This document shows positions 1 to 8,557 of a stretch of 36,197 nt of DNA, piece by piece. The stretch's first letter is position 1. Each line of letters begins with the position of its first letter. The notes below the pieces were generated by a model. The model did not search any database. It had not been told where the DNA came from and saw nothing but the letters and a program-made list of their open reading frames with translations. Both the position numbers and the translations under genes were made by a program. This stretch comes from Heyndrickxia coagulans. GTDB lineage: Bacteria; Bacillota; Bacilli; Bacillales; Caldibacillaceae. The DNA lies in assembly GCA_902796085.1 (NCBI GenBank), contig CADBNU010000332.1:1-36197 (forward strand). Direction: 5' to 3'.

Positions 1-85
1 GTAGCGAATCGGGCTAAAGTACAGATGAATCGACGTTGCCCGTTGAAGCAAGATAAATTTATAACTTTACAGGAGGATGTTTTTC

Positions 86-1750
86 TTGGTTAATGAATTC
101 GCAAAGTCCATTAAAATCCTTTGTTTAGGGGGAGTGGGAGAACTTGGAAAAAATATGTATGTTGTAGAAGTCCATGATGACTTATTTGTCATTGATGCAG
201 GACTTATGTTTCCAGAAGATGAGATGTTCGGTATTGATATTGTCATTCCAGATTATTCATATTTAGTTGAGAATAAAAATCGGATTCGAGGTATCTTTTT
301 ATCACACGGACATGAAGATCATATTGGAGCGATACCTTATATATTGAGACAAATTGATGTTCCTGTATACGGGACAAGGTTAACATTAGCCTTGACGAAG
401 ATTAAACTTAAAGAACATGGATTATCGTTGAAAATTGATTTTCGAGAGGTTAAAGAAAATACACAATTAACCTTTGAACACGCAAAAATCACATTTTTCC
501 ATGTGAACCACAGTATCCCAGATGCCGTTGGAATTTGTATTGAAACGAGTGAAGGAAATATTGTGTATACCGGAGATTTTAAATTTGATCAGAGTGCAGA
601 TCCATTATACCGTGCCCATATTAGTAAGATGACAAAGATAGGAGATCGTGGTGTCTTATGTTTATTATCAGATAGTACAGAATCCGAGAAAGAAGGTTAT
701 ACACCGTCCGAAATTACAGTTGCAAAGGAACTCGATGATGTATTTAAACGTGCTAAGAGTAGAATTATCTTTGCTTGTTATGCTTCGCAAATTAATGCCA
801 TTCAAAGACTAATCAATGCTGCTTATAAATCAGAACGAAAAGTAGCCATCGTTGGACGTGCTTTGCATCATATCTTTCAGATGGCTGCAAAAAACGGATA
901 TTTATATGTACCTGAAAATTTAATTATAGTCCCAAACAATTTAGGTGAATATCCTGATAATAAAGTAGTTGTATTAATGTCTGGGAACCAAGGTGAACCC
1001 TTAGAAGCATTGCAAATGATGGTGAAAAGATCTTATAATCAGATCCAGATTCAAAAAGGTGATACCGTCATTATTGCTGCCTCTCCTCATCGTGGTGGAG
1101 AACAATTTTTAATTCGAACGGTTGATATGTTATATCGTGCCGGTGCAAATGTTATCAGTGGTAAACGAGTACATGTTAGTGGTCATGGAAGACGAGAAGA
1201 GTTAAAGTTAATGATAAATTTAATGAAACCGAAATTTTTTGTTCCTATTCATGGCGAATATAAAATGTTGGTTAGTCACGCTCAGATTGCTGAACATATG
1301 GGAATTCCGAGTGAAAATATTTTTATTCCTGAAAAGGGAGATGTGATTGAAATTAAGCATGGCAAGATTCGTGCCAATGGGCGTGTTACTGCAGGGAATA
1401 TATTAATCGATGGTAGCGGAGTTGGAGATGTAGGAAATATCGTATTACGCGATCGAAAAATGCTATCACAAGATGGAATTTTTATCGTTGTCGTAACCAT
1501 TAATCGTGATGAAAAGAAAATTGCTTCTGGTCCAGAAATCATATCCCGTGGATTTGTATATGTTCGTGAATCTGAAGAACTAATGGGACAAGCGACCAAA
1601 CTCGTGAAAGAAATTGTAGAGAAAAATTTAAGAGGTCAATTTTTTGAATGGTCTAATGTTAAACAGGAAATTCGTGATTCATTAAATGGCTATTTATTTA
1701 ATAAGACGAAACGTCGTCCAATGATTATCCCAATCATTATGGAAATTTAA
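86..1750 (+). CDS. rnjB: Ribonuclease J2 (RNase J family)
   Basis: A metallo-beta-lactamase/beta-CASP ribonuclease of 554 residues, the usual size for RNase J, which forms a J1/J2 complex for mRNA turnover and 5' maturation. The metal site is complete: HGHEDH at residues 74-79, His142 in NHSIPD, Asp164 in TGDF and His389 in PIHGEY. The C-terminus ends in the family signature [16 protein letters not shown] assign J2 rather than J1 from the neighbours, because in B. subtilis rnjB precedes tepA, ylzJ and spoIIIE. The start is TTG at 86, nine bases after AGGAGG (71-76); an ATG at 77 touches that site and is unlikely. Bases 1-70 show no complete gene. The preceding gene in Bacillus is usually dapA, but too little is visible to identify it. 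Confidence 0.95.
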   Translation: MVNEFAKSIKILCLGGVGELGKNMYVVEVHDDLFVIDAGLMFPEDEMFGIDIVIPDYSYLVENKNRIRGIFLSHGHEDHIGAIPYILRQIDVPVYGTRLTLALTKIKLKEHGLSLKIDFREVKENTQLTFEHAKITFFHVNHSIPDAVGICIETSEGNIVYTGDFKFDQSADPLYRAHISKMTKIGDRGVLCLLSDSTESEKEGYTPSEITVAKELDDVFKRAKSRIIFACYASQINAIQRLINAAYKSERKVAIVGRALHHIFQMAAKNGYLYVPENLIIVPNNLGEYPDNKVVVLMSGNQGEPLEALQMMVKRSYNQIQIQKGDTVIIAASPHRGGEQFLIRTVDMLYRAGANVISGKRVHVSGHGRREELKLMINLMKPKFFVPIHGEYKMLVSHAQIAEHMGIPSENIFIPEKGDVIEIKHGKIRANGRVTAGNILIDGSGVGDVGNIVLRDRKMLSQDGIFIVVVTINRDEKKIASGPEIISRGFVYVRESEELMGQATKLVKEIVEKNLRGQFFEWSNVKQEIRDSLNGYLFNKTKRRPMIIPIIMEI

Positions 1751-1760
1751 ATAAACCTTT

Positions 1761-1824
1761 ACTCCTTCCGAAGCATGAAATCCTTAAACTCGCTCATACT
1801 AAAAATATCATGTTTGGAAGGAGT
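1761..1824 (+). promoter_or_regulatory. Hairpin covering the tepA Shine-Dalgarno site
   Basis: The arms are 1761-1778 (ACTCCTTCC, GAA, bulged G, CATGA) and 1808-1824 (TCATG, TTT, GGAAGGAGT). They form about 17 pairs, one of them G-U, with one bulge and a loop of roughly 29 bases. The 3' arm contains AAGGAG (1818-1823), the only good ribosome site for tepA. Five T residues follow directly, so the structure could also act as a weak terminator after rnjB. The pairing is seen in the sequence; the regulatory role is inferred. Confidence 0.55.
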
Positions 1825-1833
1825 TTTTCAGTA

Positions 1834-2571
1834 ATGAGTGAAAATAAAAATAATCAAGAAATGCCACAAAAAGAAGAACAAAAACCGTCAAATCCTTTGA
1901 TTGAAAAAATCCAGCAACTCGGTCAAACGAACACGCCACAAATGACGAAGGACTCGAATATTCATTGTTTAACAATAATCGGTCAAATTGAAGGTCATAT
2001 GCAGTTACCGCCGCAAAATAAAACGACAAAATATGAACATGTTATACCGCAAATTGTAGCTATTGAACAAAACCCGAAAATTGAAGGGTTGCTCGTGATA
2101 TTAAATACGGTTGGAGGCGATGTAGAGGCAGGGCTTGCAATCGCTGAAATGTTAGCTTCTCTTTCTAAACCAACCGTGTCGATTGTTCTTGGTGGTGGAC
2201 ATTCAATCGGTGTTCCAATTGCTGTAAGTTGTGATTATAGTTTTATAGCGGAGACTGCAACCATGACGATCCATCCCATCCGCTTAACCGGTCTTGTCAT
2301 TGGTGTACCTCAAACCTTTGAATATATGGACAAAATGCAAGATCGTGTCATTTCCTTTGTAACAAAACATTCGAAAATACAGGAAGAGACCTTTAAAGAT
2401 TTAATGTTTGCTAAAGGTAATTTGACAAGAGATATCGGAACGAATGTCGTTGGGACAGATGCGGTTAAATATGGATTGATTAATGAAGTTGGTGGCATTG
2501 GACAAGCGATGAAAAAATTAAATGAGTTAATTGAATTAAAAAAGAATAGTGAGGATGGGATTGTCCAATGA
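1834..2571 (+). CDS. tepA: TepA, ClpP-like serine protease
   Basis: A ClpP/crotonase-fold protease of 245 residues. The Gly-rich segment [15 protein letters not shown] and the nucleophile motif GGGHSIGVP (Ser124) are followed by His147 in TIHP, as expected for the catalytic pair. The first 45 residues are polar, low in complexity and probably disordered. In B. subtilis TepA (YmfB) has been linked to protein secretion and to degradation of small acid-soluble spore proteins during outgrowth. The ATG at 1834 lies ten bases after AAGGAG; an upstream in-frame ATG at 1810 lies inside the hairpin and has no ribosome site. The end overlaps ylzJ by four bases (ATGA), indicating translational coupling. 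Confidence 0.93.
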   Translation: MSENKNNQEMPQKEEQKPSNPLIEKIQQLGQTNTPQMTKDSNIHCLTIIGQIEGHMQLPPQNKTTKYEHVIPQIVAIEQNPKIEGLLVILNTVGGDVEAGLAIAEMLASLSKPTVSIVLGGGHSIGVPIAVSCDYSFIAETATMTIHPIRLTGLVIGVPQTFEYMDKMQDRVISFVTKHSKIQEETFKDLMFAKGNLTRDIGTNVVGTDAVKYGLINEVGGIGQAMKKLNELIELKKNSEDGIVQ

Positions 2572-2780
2572 TCATACATACAATCGTACCACCAGAACTT
2601 TTATTACAATCAACGGAAATGGAAGAAAATACCGAACAATTGTTTATCTATCAAGGGATACCAGTTGCTGCACAACCTTTGAATAACATGGAATGGAAAA
2701 TAACAAAAGTCATGAGTACCGATCCTGAACATTATTTACATGAGCAAATTTATCCTGGAGCTACAATGCGAATCTGGTAA
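2568..2780 (+). CDS. ylzJ: YlzJ-like small protein
   Basis: A 70-residue protein with the family pattern of an N-terminal [12 protein letters not shown] segment and a C-terminal [10 protein letters not shown]. It sits between tepA and spoIIIE, where ylzJ lies in Bacillus. It overlaps tepA by four bases, so its translation is probably coupled. I see no signal peptide, membrane segment or catalytic motif. Its function is unknown. The identification rests on size, terminal motif and position. Confidence 0.85.
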   Translation: MIIHTIVPPELLLQSTEMEENTEQLFIYQGIPVAAQPLNNMEWKITKVMSTDPEHYLHEQIYPGATMRIW

Positions 2781-2826
2781 ATTTTTTTAACTAGCATATG
2801 TTAAATATTTCTAAAAAAGTCGATTA

Positions 2827-2835
2827 TGATATAAT
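2827..2835 (+). promoter_or_regulatory. Extended -10 promoter candidate ahead of spoIIIE
   Basis: TGATATAAT is a perfect extended -10 element (TGn followed by TATAAT). No good -35 box is visible 16-18 bases upstream, which extended -10 promoters can tolerate. A transcript would start near 2842, immediately before the terminator-like hairpin at 2844-2896. Confidence 0.45.
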
Positions 2836-2843
2836 AACGAAAA

Positions 2844-2896
2844 GAGGCTGTCCAACAGAGTCTAATCAAGAAGAGCTGTAGACAGCCTCATCTTTT
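2844..2896 (+). terminator. Intrinsic terminator or leader attenuator before spoIIIE
   Basis: GAGGCTGTC (2844-2852) pairs perfectly with GACAGCCTC (2881-2889). An inner ACAG/CTGT helix (2855-2858 with 2876-2879) lies inside, and TCTTTTT follows. It can end the rnjB-tepA-ylzJ transcript. Only about 25 bases separate its T-run from the spoIIIE start, so spoIIIE must be reached by read-through or by a promoter I cannot see. Confidence 0.75.
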
Positions 2897-2921
2897 TGAG
2901 TAGAAAGACTAGGTGATACAT

Positions 2922-5228
2922 ATGGCGAAAAGAAAAAAAAGAAGGAGAAAAAGTCAAACAAAATTAAAACAAACAATTAAATTTGAAGCAGGCTCACTTA
3001 TATTACTAGCTTTATCTATTATTTCCATTCTGAATTTAGGTTTAGTAGGTAGGGGGCTTGTTCATTTCTTCCGTTTCATTGCTGGTGAATGGTATATCAT
3101 TTTACCGTTAGGGCTTATCGCATTAAGTATATATTTAATATGGAAGCGTGAATGGCCGAAGTTTTCCAATCGTAGGCTTGTCGGTATTTATATTATATTT
3201 ATTGCAATATTATTATTAACACACATTGCTTTATTTGACCCTTTGACTAAACAAGGGATTATACAAAGCCCGAGTGTCATAAAAAATACATGGGAATTGT
3301 TTTGGGATGACTTATTGAATGAAAGTTCAACCGTTGATTTAGGCGGAGGATTAATCGGTGCGGTTTTTTTTGCACTGCTTTTTGTGTTGTTCGAATCGAC
3401 CGGTGCAAAAATGATTGCTTATGTTTCCATTATTGTCGGTTTATTATTATTGACAGGAAAATCTTTCAGTGAATTTTTACATCATGCATACCTACGAATA
3501 AAAGCCTTCCTGATTAAAACAACGGATGAAATCAAAGGTGATGTACAAAAATGGAAGGTAAAACGTGAAGAACGTCAAGCAGAAGCAGTAAATGAAAGAA
3601 GTAAACGACAGAAGCAAACAGAATTAGAAGAAAATAGTGAGGAAATGGAAAAAGAAGTAATAGAGGAGCCAATTATTTCAAACTTTGCTGAACGAACAAT
3701 ACGTGAAGTAGAAGAAACAGAAAGGGTAAATGAAAATGAAAGGGAACGTGATGACGGCGATGAACCAATGCCGATGAATTTTTCTGAGGTGGAAAATGTA
3801 GATTATCAATTACCACCTATTTCGCTATTAAAATATCCAAAGCAAACAGACCAAAGTGGTGAATACGAATTAGTTCATGCCAATGCTGCGAAACTAGAAC
3901 GAACATTTCAAAGTTTTGGTGTAAAAGCACGTGTAACCCAAGTTCACATCGGCCCAGCAGTAACAAAGTATGAAGTCCATCCAGATGTAGGTGTAAAAGT
4001 AAGTAAGATTGTTAGTCTTCAGGATGATATTGCTTTAGCGTTAGCTGCTAAAGATATACGAATGGAAGCACCGATTCCTGGTAAGTCGGCGATTGGTATT
4101 GAAGTACCTAATTCAGAAATTGCCGTTGTAACTTTGCGGGAAGTGTTAGAAGGAAGTTTTGACCGTCTTGATAAAAAGCTTTTAATCGGTTTAGGACGAG
4201 ATATTACAGGAGATGTCGTTTTAGCTGAGTTAAATAAAATGCCCCATTTACTCATTGCGGGTGCGACAGGCTCAGGTAAAAGCGTTTGTATTAATGGTAT
4301 TATTACCAGTATATTAATGAGAACGAAGCCACATGAAGTAAAAATGATGATGATTGATCCAAAGATGGTGGAACTGAATGTGTACAATGGTGTACCACAT
4401 TTATTAGCACCGGTTGTCACAAATCCAAAAAAAGCATCACAGGCACTGAAAAAAGTTGTTAATGAAATGGAACGACGTTATGAATTATTTTCAGCATCAG
4501 GTACAAGAAATATTGAAGGATATAATGAACATATTCGCAAACATAATGCAGAAACAGGAGAAAAGCAGCCACTATTACCATTTATCATTGTGATTGTTGA
4601 TGAATTAGCTGACCTTATGATGGTTGCCCCTTCTGATGTTGAAGATGCCATAACAAGACTTGCACAAATGGCTCGTGCAGCTGGGATTCATCTGATTATA
4701 GCAACCCAAAGGCCATCAGTTGATGTCATTACAGGCGTCATTAAAGCGAACATTCCTTCTCGCATTGCCTTTGCTGTAAGTTCACAAACTGATTCAAGGA
4801 CGATTCTTGATATGGGAGGGGCGGAAAAATTACTAGGTCGCGGTGACATGCTTTTCCTTCCAGCAGGTAAATCGAAACCAGTACGAATACAAGGTGCTTT
4901 TTTATCGGATGAAGAAGTTGAAGAAGTCGTAAATTTTGTCACGCAACAACAACAAGCACAATATCAAGAGGATATGATACCAGATGAAACACAAGAAACA
5001 AATGATGATGTTGAAGATGAATTATATGATGAGGCTGTTCAATTAGTTGCAGAATTACAAACTGCATCTGTATCCATGTTACAACGAAGATTTCGGATCG
5101 GTTACACTCGGGCGGCGAGACTAATCGATGAAATGGAAAAACGTGGGGTTGTCGGTCCATATGAAGGCAGTAAACCACGGCACGTATTAATACCGAAACC
5201 TGAAGATGATGAAATGAAGAGCATGTAA
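2922..5228 (+). CDS. spoIIIE: SpoIIIE/FtsK family DNA translocase
   Basis: A 768-residue septal DNA pump that moves the chromosome into the forespore. The start is very basic ([10 protein letters not shown]). About four membrane helices follow in residues 20-170, then a long charged linker of roughly residues 200-290. The RecA-like motor has Walker A GATGSGKS at 447-454 and Walker [13 protein letters not shown] with Asp560. A winged-helix gamma domain, which reads polarity sequences, occupies about 697-762. The ATG at 2922 lies five bases after AGGTGA; a GTG at 2913 overlaps that site and is less likely. The match to SpoIIIE rather than a general FtsK rests on position after ylzJ and on the short linker. 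Confidence 0.96.
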   Translation: MAKRKKRRRKSQTKLKQTIKFEAGSLILLALSIISILNLGLVGRGLVHFFRFIAGEWYIILPLGLIALSIYLIWKREWPKFSNRRLVGIYIIFIAILLLTHIALFDPLTKQGIIQSPSVIKNTWELFWDDLLNESSTVDLGGGLIGAVFFALLFVLFESTGAKMIAYVSIIVGLLLLTGKSFSEFLHHAYLRIKAFLIKTTDEIKGDVQKWKVKREERQAEAVNERSKRQKQTELEENSEEMEKEVIEEPIISNFAERTIREVEETERVNENERERDDGDEPMPMNFSEVENVDYQLPPISLLKYPKQTDQSGEYELVHANAAKLERTFQSFGVKARVTQVHIGPAVTKYEVHPDVGVKVSKIVSLQDDIALALAAKDIRMEAPIPGKSAIGIEVPNSEIAVVTLREVLEGSFDRLDKKLLIGLGRDITGDVVLAELNKMPHLLIAGATGSGKSVCINGIITSILMRTKPHEVKMMMIDPKMVELNVYNGVPHLLAPVVTNPKKASQALKKVVNEMERRYELFSASGTRNIEGYNEHIRKHNAETGEKQPLLPFIIVIVDELADLMMVAPSDVEDAITRLAQMARAAGIHLIIATQRPSVDVITGVIKANIPSRIAFAVSSQTDSRTILDMGGAEKLLGRGDMLFLPAGKSKPVRIQGAFLSDEEVEEVVNFVTQQQQAQYQEDMIPDETQETNDDVEDELYDEAVQLVAELQTASVSMLQRRFRIGYTRAARLIDEMEKRGVVGPYEGSKPRHVLIPKPEDDEMKSM

Positions 5229-5552
5229 AATATTTGTGCTTAAAACAGTCCGTTATTTTTTTGATATAACAATAAGAACTTTAATGAATGTGTTGTTAAA
5301 TTAAAATACTAGTTTTTCAAGCTTATTCATTGAACAACGTCATAGAATATATTTTATTAGAAAACTATTTTCTTACCTAAAAAACGAAACATTATTGATG
5401 ATTTTCGATGATTGTTCGTATATAGCAAAAAAAATAAAAAACCTCCTAAAAAAATTGCCAAGAAATATGTTGTTATTAAAGGTTTGTAAACATTTTCATA
5501 AAAATATTGACAAAAAATCTTAAAAGTTCGTATTTCATATTTTTATTTTTCG
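5229..5552. other. AT-rich intergenic region after spoIIIE
   Basis: This is 324 bases of very AT-rich sequence with no open frame supported by a ribosome site. I see no convincing terminator directly after spoIIIE, only a T-run near 5255 without a stable stem. A TTGACA at 5507-5512 resembles a -35 box, but the sequence 17-18 bases on is only TATTTC. I looked for the conserved core of a purine riboswitch ahead of the nucleoside importer and did not find it. Confidence 0.5.
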
Positions 5553-5561
5553 TGATATAGT
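5553..5561 (+). promoter_or_regulatory. Extended -10 promoter candidate for nupNOPQ
   Basis: TGATATAGT matches an extended -10 element (TGn plus TATAGT). It would start a transcript near 5568 and leave a leader of about 112 bases before nupN. No strong -35 box is present at normal spacing. Confidence 0.4.
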
Positions 5562-5595
5562 AATTCTTGGCAGTAGAACATGATCTGGAATGTAA

Positions 5596-5652
5596 TCGTT
5601 TTTCACTAAAATGTAAGAAAAACGAGAAACTACAGAAAATGATAATGTTTCT
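5596..5652 (+). promoter_or_regulatory. Structured leader of nupN
   Basis: Two adjacent stems are visible. TCGTTTTTC (5596-5604) pairs perfectly with GAAAAACGA (5617-5625). AGAAAC (5625-5630) pairs with GTTTCT (5647-5652). The stems share base 5625, so they abut or compete. Bases 5627-5641 match 11 of 15 positions of the CodY consensus AATTTTCWGAAAATT. CodY controls the B. subtilis orthologue, but this match is weak. No U-run follows, so it is not a standard terminator. Confidence 0.35.
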
Positions 5653-5680
5653 ACTAAAAAATTTTTAGGGGGTTTTTCTT

Positions 5681-6769
5681 TTGAAGAAAGGTAAACTTTC
5701 ATTTTTGATCATCGTTGTCCTAGTTGCTGGTATGATTCTTGCAGCGTGTGGTGGCGGAGATGACAAGTCTGATGAAGGAAAAAAAGAAGATAACGGCACA
5801 GACAATTTCTCTGTCGCTATGGTAACGGATATGGGTGGTGTAGACGATAAATCATTTAACCAATCAGCTTGGGAAGGTTTGCAAGCATATGGAGAAAAAT
5901 ATGGCTTAGAAAAAGGGGATAATGGTTTTGATTATCTTGAATCCCAAGGTGATGCCGACTATATGCCAAACTTAAATACACTAGTTCGGCGTAATTTCGA
6001 TTTAATATTTGGAATTGGATTTTTACTACAAGAACCAATTGATGAGATTGCTAAACAACATCCTGATGCACATTTTGGTATTGTCGACTCCGTTGTAGAA
6101 TCAGACAATGTCGTAAGTGTTTTGTTTAAAGAACAAGAAGCTGCTTTCTTAGCTGGGGTTGCAGCTGCGAAAGAAACGAAAACGAACAAAATTGGATTTG
6201 TTGGCGGAATGGAAAGTGATGTTATTGATCGTTTCGAAAATGGGTTTAGAGCAGGTGTACATGCTGTAAATCCTGACATCAATGTTGAAGTGAAATATGT
6301 AGGTTCCTTTAATGATGCAAATAAAGCGAAACAAATTGCTAACCAAATGTATACATCTGGTGTTGACATCATCTTCCATGCAGCTGGTGGATCTGGTAAT
6401 GGAGTTTTTACTGAAGCGAAAGAAAGAAAAGAGAGTAACCCTAATGCCAATATTTGGGTAATTGGTGTTGACAGTGACCAATTTGAAGAAGGACAAGTTG
6501 GTGAATACAATATTACTTTAACATCTGCAATGAAACGCGTTGATGTTGCAGTTCAAGACGTAATTGAAAAATCTAAAGACGGAGACTTCCCGGGTGGAAA
6601 AGTATTAACGTATGGACTTGCTGAAAATGGTGTTAGTTTATCGACAACAGGTGACCATATGTCTGAAGAAACATTAAATACTGTAAAAGAATATGAAGAT
6701 AAAATTCGTAATGGAGAAATAACACCACCTGGAAATAAAGATGAATTGACAGAATATTTAAACCAGTAA
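5681..6769 (+). CDS. nupN: BMP-family nucleoside-binding lipoprotein
   Basis: A 362-residue substrate-binding lipoprotein of the basic membrane protein (BMP/Med) family, anchored outside the membrane. It delivers nucleosides, guanosine in the case of B. subtilis NupN, to the ABC importer encoded downstream. The signal peptide MKKGKLSFLIIVVLVAGMIL ends in the lipobox LAAC, with Cys23 as the lipidated residue. The mature protein has family motifs VTDMGGVDDKSFNQSAWEG and GFVGGME, plus FHAAGGSGNGVF for ligand binding. The start is TTG at 5681, eight bases after AGGGGG. Strong hairpins follow the gene, which may raise its expression over the membrane components. The exact nucleoside specificity cannot be read from sequence. 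Confidence 0.92.
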   Translation: MKKGKLSFLIIVVLVAGMILAACGGGDDKSDEGKKEDNGTDNFSVAMVTDMGGVDDKSFNQSAWEGLQAYGEKYGLEKGDNGFDYLESQGDADYMPNLNTLVRRNFDLIFGIGFLLQEPIDEIAKQHPDAHFGIVDSVVESDNVVSVLFKEQEAAFLAGVAAAKETKTNKIGFVGGMESDVIDRFENGFRAGVHAVNPDINVEVKYVGSFNDANKAKQIANQMYTSGVDIIFHAAGGSGNGVFTEAKERKESNPNANIWVIGVDSDQFEEGQVGEYNITLTSAMKRVDVAVQDVIEKSKDGDFPGGKVLTYGLAENGVSLSTTGDHMSEETLNTVKEYEDKIRNGEITPPGNKDELTEYLNQ

Positions 6770-6790
6770 TTGCATTTAAAAAATAATGCC

Positions 6791-6818
6791 AGGGATACGG
6801 CGTAATTGCTGTATCCCT
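6791..6818 (+). repeat. Hairpin 1 of the nupN-nupO spacer
   Basis: AGGGATAC (6791-6798) pairs with GTATCCCT (6811-6818), continued by GGC against GCT with one G-U pair, giving 11 pairs around a six-base loop. No U-run follows, so it is more likely an mRNA-stabilising stem than a terminator. Confidence 0.55.
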
Positions 6819-6827
6819 ATCCTATGA

Positions 6828-6882
6828 AAAGGGACGCATAAAAAAATAAATGTATCACATTTATTTTTTTATGTGTGTCTTT
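6828..6882 (+). repeat. Hairpin 2 of the nupN-nupO spacer, near-perfect palindrome
   Basis: The arms 6828-6852 and 6858-6882 pair over 25 positions with a single mismatch (6833 against 6877) and two G-U pairs (6832 with 6878, 6836 with 6874), around a five-base loop TATCA. The core is 16 perfect pairs, CATAAAAAAATAAATG against its complement. The 3' arm itself contains seven T residues. It could attenuate transcription into nupO or protect the nupN message. Confidence 0.65.
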
Positions 6883-6894
6883 GCCACACAAATA

Positions 6895-6908
6895 AAAGCT
6901 TAAGCTTT
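6895..6908. repeat. Perfect 14-base palindrome before nupO
   Basis: AAAGCTTAAGCTTT reads the same on both strands and is flanked by further imperfect symmetry (AATAAA and TTATTTT). It is the third symmetric element in this 210-base spacer. It could be a protein-binding site or part of a weak stem; nothing in the sequence decides this. Confidence 0.4.
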
Positions 6909-6979
6909 ATTTTCATCATAAGGCATTCATTTATCAGATGACACATAGCTCAATATGGGAAAAGAATGGGGGTACTAAT

Positions 6980-8557
6980 GTGGATTATGTAATTGAGATG
7001 CTGAATATAACGAAAGTGTTCGGCAATTTCATCGCTAATGATAATATCACCTTGCAATTAAAAAAAGGTGAAATACATGCGCTATTAGGTGAAAATGGTG
7101 CTGGGAAGTCCACTTTAATGAACGTGTTATTTGGACTTTATCAACCAGATGGTGGGGAAATAAAAGTTAAAGGTAAAAAAGTTAAAATAACCGACCCAAA
7201 TGTAGCCAATGATTTAGGGATCGGAATGGTTCATCAACATTTTATGTTAGTTGACACTTTTAACGTTACCGAAAACATTATACTAGGAAAGGAACCAACA
7301 CGTGGTGGAAAAGTAAATATTAAAGAAGCTGCTAAAGAAATTAAGCGACTTTCCAATTTGTACGGTTTAGATGTTGATCCGTATGCCATGGTAGAAGATA
7401 TCTCCGTTGGTATGCAACAGCGGGTTGAAATTTTAAAAACTTTATATCGTGGTGCTGAAATTTTAATTTTTGATGAACCCACTGCCGCATTAACGCCACA
7501 AGAAATAACAGAATTAATGGAAATTATGAAACGATTAGTAAAAGAAGGCAAATCGATCATACTAATTACCCATAAATTAAAAGAAATTATGGAAGTGGCT
7601 GATCGAGTAACCGTTATCCGCCGTGGAAAGGGATTAAAAACATTAAATGTTTCCGATACAAATCCAACTGAATTAGCGAGTTTAATGGTTGGTCGAGACG
7701 TCATATTTTCGATGGAGAAAAAACCAGCGGAACCAAAAGAGCCGGTTTTAAAAGTGAAAAATTTGGTAGTTAAAGATTACCGTGGTACTGAAAAGGTGAA
7801 TCGATTAAATTTAGAAATTCATCGTGGTGAAATATTAGGAATTGCCGGTGTAGATGGGAATGGTCAAACAGAATTAATTGAAGTGATTACCGGTCTCCGC
7901 AAAGCAGAGAGTGGTACAATTGAACTGAATGGTAAGAATATTACGAATTTGAAACCGCGTAAAGTAACGGAATCAGGATTAGGACATATTCCTCAAGATC
8001 GTCATCGTCATGGTCTTGTTCTTAACTTTACTGTTGGTGAAAATGTCGCATTACAAACCTACTATAAAAAACCATTCTCAAAGATGGGGATTTTAAACCA
8101 TAAAGCAATATATTCAAAAGCACGAGAACTCATCAAGCAATATGATATTCGTACGCAAAGTGAATACACACCAGCACGAGCACTATCTGGTGGTAACCAA
8201 CAAAAAATCATTATCGGTAGGGAAATTGAAAGGGATCCTGATTTATTAATCGCTGCTCAGCCTACCCGTGGACTAGATGTTGGTGCAATTGAGTTTATTC
8301 ATAAACGTTTAATTGAACAAAGAGATAACGGAAAAGCAGTATTACTTGTTAGCTTTGAACTAGATGAAGTGATGAATGTAAGCGATAGAATTGCTGTGAT
8401 ATTTGAAGGTCAAATCATTGATATTGTTGACCCGAAAGAAACAAATGAAGAAGAACTCGGATTGCTAATGGCAGGACAAAAGATCCAGCGGAAACACAAG
8501 ACGAAAGCAGGAGAAAAACAATCTCCAACTGTGAAAGAAGGTGAGAAAATTGAATAA
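6980..8557 (+). CDS. nupO: Nucleoside ABC importer ATP-binding protein
   Basis: A fused double-ATPase subunit of 525 residues that powers uptake through NupP and NupQ. The first domain has Walker A GENGAGKST at 37-45, signature ISVGMQQR and Walker B ILIFDEPTAAL. The second has a degenerate Walker A, GVDGNGQT near 290 with Gln in place of Lys, then LSGGNQQK and AAQPTRGLD. This asymmetry is normal for the family. The tail after about residue 500 is highly charged. GTG at 6980 is chosen because GGGGGT (6968-6973) lies at good distance; an ATG at 6938 has no ribosome site. The end overlaps nupP by eight bases. Confidence 0.93.
   Translation: MDYVIEMLNITKVFGNFIANDNITLQLKKGEIHALLGENGAGKSTLMNVLFGLYQPDGGEIKVKGKKVKITDPNVANDLGIGMVHQHFMLVDTFNVTENIILGKEPTRGGKVNIKEAAKEIKRLSNLYGLDVDPYAMVEDISVGMQQRVEILKTLYRGAEILIFDEPTAALTPQEITELMEIMKRLVKEGKSIILITHKLKEIMEVADRVTVIRRGKGLKTLNVSDTNPTELASLMVGRDVIFSMEKKPAEPKEPVLKVKNLVVKDYRGTEKVNRLNLEIHRGEILGIAGVDGNGQTELIEVITGLRKAESGTIELNGKNITNLKPRKVTESGLGHIPQDRHRHGLVLNFTVGENVALQTYYKKPFSKMGILNHKAIYSKARELIKQYDIRTQSEYTPARALSGGNQQKIIIGREIERDPDLLIAAQPTRGLDVGAIEFIHKRLIEQRDNGKAVLLVSFELDEVMNVSDRIAVIFEGQIIDIVDPKETNEEELGLLMAGQKIQRKHKTKAGEKQSPTVKEGEKIE

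Noticed and set aside
1-93. Open plus-strand frame running from the window edge to 93
   Set aside because: It overlaps the rnjB start, and its short sequence matches nothing I recognise. It may be chance.
4019-4420. Minus-strand open frame opposite the spoIIIE motor domain
   Set aside because: It covers the Walker A region of spoIIIE in antisense, and has no ribosome site or recognisable domain.
5507-5536. TTGACA as the -35 of a nupN promoter
   Set aside because: At 17-18 bases the partner is only GTATTT or TATTTC. The extended -10 at 5553 is a better candidate.
5229-5680. Purine riboswitch ahead of the nucleoside importer
   Set aside because: The conserved joining-region sequences of the purine aptamer are not present in this leader.
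5959-6510. Long minus-strand open frame opposite nupN
   Set aside because: It lies wholly inside a clear lipoprotein gene, has no ribosome site, and its composition reflects the opposite strand of nupN codons.
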